NCBI GenBank assembly: GCA_002841035.1
Contig: PHDR01000002.1
Span: 1 to 24,541, forward strand
Reading direction: 5' to 3'
From: Bacteroidetes bacterium HGW-Bacteroidetes-12
GTDB lineage: Bacteria; Bacteroidota; Bacteroidia; Flavobacteriales_E; Vicingaceae
Length of the DNA: 24,541 nt
The notes under the pieces are model-generated. The model had not been told where the DNA came from, ran no database searches, and saw only the letters and a program-made list of their open reading frames with translations. Numbering within the stretch: position 1 is the first letter of the stretch; the number at the start of each line of letters is the position of its first letter. Below, one piece after another: positions 22,998 to 24,541 of this stretch. A program made the position numbers and the translations under genes.

Positions 22998-23140
22998 ATA
23001 CCAATTGTAATTATATTTTAGTCCAAACAAAAATATAATTTTATCCCGAAAGCTTTCGCGAGTTAATGCCGATATAACATGAAAATAGTTCAAATGAAGC
23101 GATAGCTGAAATTGGACTATATTGAATGTATAATCGGTAT
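22998..23140 (+). repeat. ATACC dispersed element, copy 2 (143 bp)
   Basis: Begins ATACCAATTG and ends TAATCGGTAT. It has an 11-base-arm hairpin (AATTATATTTT 23009-23019 with AAAATATAATT 23030-23040) and the inverted pair TAGTCCAA (23019-23026)/TTGGACTA (23112-23119). Compared with copy 1 it has about 16 extra bases that hold a perfect palindrome, CGAAAGCTTTCG (23047-23058). It lies 38 bases upstream of rel, in the 266-base gap 22960-23225. The rest of the gap (23141-23225) holds nothing I can name. Confidence 0.8.
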
Positions 23141-23225
23141 AAAAATGCGATTATAATCTATTATTTACATATAAAAAGTAGAATAGAGGATGTTTTTGCT
23201 TTGTTGAATTAACTCTAAAACGCTA

Positions 23226-24434
23226 TTATACTCTTTCTAAAATCGTTGCGTAACCTTGCCCTACACCAATACAAAGTGTTACCAACGCATATTTTTTATT
23301 TTGTTTGTGCAATTCAAGTGCTGCTGTTTGTAAAATTCGTGAGCCTGTCATGCCTAGTGGATGTCCCAACGCTATTGCTCCTCCATTTGGGTTAATACGA
23401 GAATCATCATCTGCCAAGCCCATTTTACGGGTACAAGCTAAACTTTGTGCGGCAAAAGCTTCGTTAATTTCAATAATATCCATTTGATTTAAGGTTAAGC
23501 CTGCTCTTTTCAATGCTTTTTCGGAGGCATAAACAGGTCCAATTCCCATAATTCTTGGTTCAACTCCGGCAATGGCACTAGCAACTATTCGTGCTTTAGG
23601 TGTTAAATTATATTGTTTTGCAGCTTCTTCAGAAGCAATTAACATGGCAGCTGCTCCATCATTTAATCCCGAAGCATTTCCTGCAGTTACTGAGCCACCT
23701 TCTTTACGAAAAGCGGGCGAAAGTTTGCCTAAAATTTCTAATGATGATGTAGGTTTTATAAACTCATCTTGAGCAAAAATAATAGGGTCTTTTTTTCGTT
23801 GAGGAATTTCTACGGCTACAATTTCTTCTGCCAACCTACCATTTTGCTGAGCTTTAGTGGCTTTCATCTGACTCCAATAAGCAAATTTATCTTGGTCTTC
23901 TCGGCTAATTTTATATAAATCAACTAGATTTTCGGCAGTTTCGCCCATTCCATCTGTGCCATAAAGTTGTTGCATTTTTGGATTAATAAAACGCCATCCA
24001 AAGCTAGAATCATACATTTTTGCATCAGTTCCAAAAGGGTTTGCCGATTTTGAAATCACATAAGGAGCTCTCGACATATTTTCCACTCCTCCAGAAATGT
24101 ATATATCGCCATCACCTATTTTTATTGCCCTTGAAGCGTTGATTGCTGCTGCCATGCCTGACGCACACAGTCTGTTTACCGTTTCTCCTCCTACTTGCCA
24201 AGGTAAGCCAGCTAATAATCCTGCCATTCTGGCTACATTTCGGTTGTCTTCTCCTGCTTGATTTGCACAGCCAAAAAGCACATCTTCAATTTCTTCTGTG
24301 TTTAATGTTGGGTTTCTTTTTATTAATTCGGAAATTACAATTGCAGCTAAATCATCTGGTCTAACTGCTGCTAATGTTCCTCCAAAATTTCCTATTGGAG
24401 TTCTTATTGCGTCTATTATGTATGCGTTTTTCAT
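23226..24434 (-). CDS. Acetyl-CoA acyltransferase, 3-oxoadipyl-CoA thiolase type
   Basis: A 402-residue thiolase that cleaves a 3-oxoacyl-CoA with CoA to acetyl-CoA and a shortened acyl-CoA. Catalytic residues are visible: Cys90 (NRLCASG, the acyl carrier), His358 (ALGHPLG) and Cys388 (TLCIGVGQG), with the conserved NEAFAAQ block. Within the family, VNRLCASGMAAAINASRAIK, SGGVENMSRAPYV and GVEPRIMGIGPVYAS agree best with 3-oxoadipyl-CoA thiolases (PaaJ/PcaF), used in phenylacetate or aromatic breakdown; a general FadA role is possible, as no other aromatic genes are visible here. The start at ATG 24434 (MKNAYIIDAIRTP) is standard; the frame runs further upstream only through non-homologous residues overlapping the previous gene's end. 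Confidence 0.9.
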   Translation of the reverse strand: MKNAYIIDAIRTPIGNFGGTLAAVRPDDLAAIVISELIKRNPTLNTEEIEDVLFGCANQAGEDNRNVARMAGLLAGLPWQVGGETVNRLCASGMAAAINASRAIKIGDGDIYISGGVENMSRAPYVISKSANPFGTDAKMYDSSFGWRFINPKMQQLYGTDGMGETAENLVDLYKISREDQDKFAYWSQMKATKAQQNGRLAEEIVAVEIPQRKKDPIIFAQDEFIKPTSSLEILGKLSPAFRKEGGSVTAGNASGLNDGAAAMLIASEEAAKQYNLTPKARIVASAIAGVEPRIMGIGPVYASEKALKRAGLTLNQMDIIEINEAFAAQSLACTRKMGLADDDSRINPNGGAIALGHPLGMTGSRILQTAALELHKQNKKYALVTLCIGVGQGYATILERV

Positions 24435-24442
24435 TATAAATT

Positions 24443-24541
24443 TTAGATTATTTTTTTTATTCTTGTGTTTATTAATTCTTGTAGTTTTTCTTTTTGTTCT
24501 AAGGGCAAAAAACTGTTGGTTATCCACCATTGAATACTTTC
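24443..24541 (-). CDS. C-terminal end of an unidentified gene
   Basis: A frame entering at the right edge gives about 32 residues (ESIQWWITNSFLPLEQKEKL onwards) and ends at TAA 24443-24445, eight bases before the thiolase ATG. The pattern of aromatic and charged residues followed by a Lys/Arg-rich helix suggests a real, soluble C-terminus. The spacing fits an operon with the thiolase. It is too short to name. The competing frame through the same bases, an upstream extension of the thiolase, has no family support. Confidence 0.5.
   Translation of the reverse strand, partial: ESIQWWITNSFLPLEQKEKLQELINTRIKKII

Noticed and set aside
22998..23140. Insertion sequence with transposase
   Set aside because: The element has inverted ends but no reading frame for a transposase; at most a non-autonomous element.
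24435..24530. N-terminal extension of the thiolase to 24530
   Set aside because: The extra 32 residues are Lys/Asn-rich and unlike any thiolase N-terminus; the ATG at 24434 gives the standard start, and another frame holds the end of the upstream gene.

Overview
The window comes from an A+T-rich bacterium of the phylum Bacteroidota, most probably Flavobacteriales or a close relative. The evidence is direct. Several starts are preceded by the phylum-specific -7 promoter box TAnnTTTG. One protein ends in a type B sorting domain of the type IX secretion system (T9SS). The DUF6089/PorG - uppS - bamA - ompH - ompH cluster and DUF4924 are Bacteroidota families. The subunit III of the terminal oxidase carries the long hydrophilic insert usual in this phylum. 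No phage, plasmid, transposase, CRISPR, rRNA or tRNA gene was seen; this is core chromosome.

Layout. (1) Bases 1-4947: the tail of a NUDIX (CoA pyrophosphatase-like) gene meets, tail to tail, a five-gene aa3-type cytochrome c oxidase operon on the minus strand (II-I-III-III-IV). Its promoter lies near 5060-5089, with a Crp/Fnr-like palindrome just downstream. (2) Bases 5252-11517, plus strand: an envelope-biogenesis cluster of two DUF6089 outer-membrane beta-barrels (the second in the PorG position), isoprenyl transferase UppS, BamA and two Skp/OmpH chaperones, closed by an intrinsic terminator. (3) Bases 11649-16953, minus strand: orphan LytTR response regulator, SiaC-like protein, a third OmpH-like protein, DUF4924, a T9SS type B secreted protein, a PAP2 phosphatase with no ordinary start codon, and the fluoride channel CrcB. 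(4) metF on the plus strand from a TTG start. (5) Bases 18402-22959, minus strand: Rel (ppGpp) - Fur family - STAS - PurA. (6) A thiolase of the 3-oxoadipyl-CoA type, with the last codons of an upstream gene at the window edge.

How the genes fit together: UppS makes the lipid carrier for cell-wall and surface glycan synthesis. BamA with Skp-like chaperones inserts outer-membrane barrels, including PorG-type barrels. T9SS exports proteins such as the type B-tagged one here. The PAP2 enzyme may act on isoprenoid or phospholipid phosphates, but this is inference. Rel, the Fur-type regulator and the STAS protein are regulators placed next to purine synthesis.

The protein-coding content is largely conserved housekeeping, and I see no clear new multi-gene system. 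The non-coding part is more unusual. Two related ~130-bp elements with terminal inverted repeats (18141-18267 and 22998-23140) carry a hairpin whose stem differs between copies at two base pairs, both compensated. One copy sits inside an arm pair of CACAAAG-type repeats. Three kinds of short tandem repeat fill two intergenic gaps. A U-tailed hairpin lies upstream of the DUF4924 gene.
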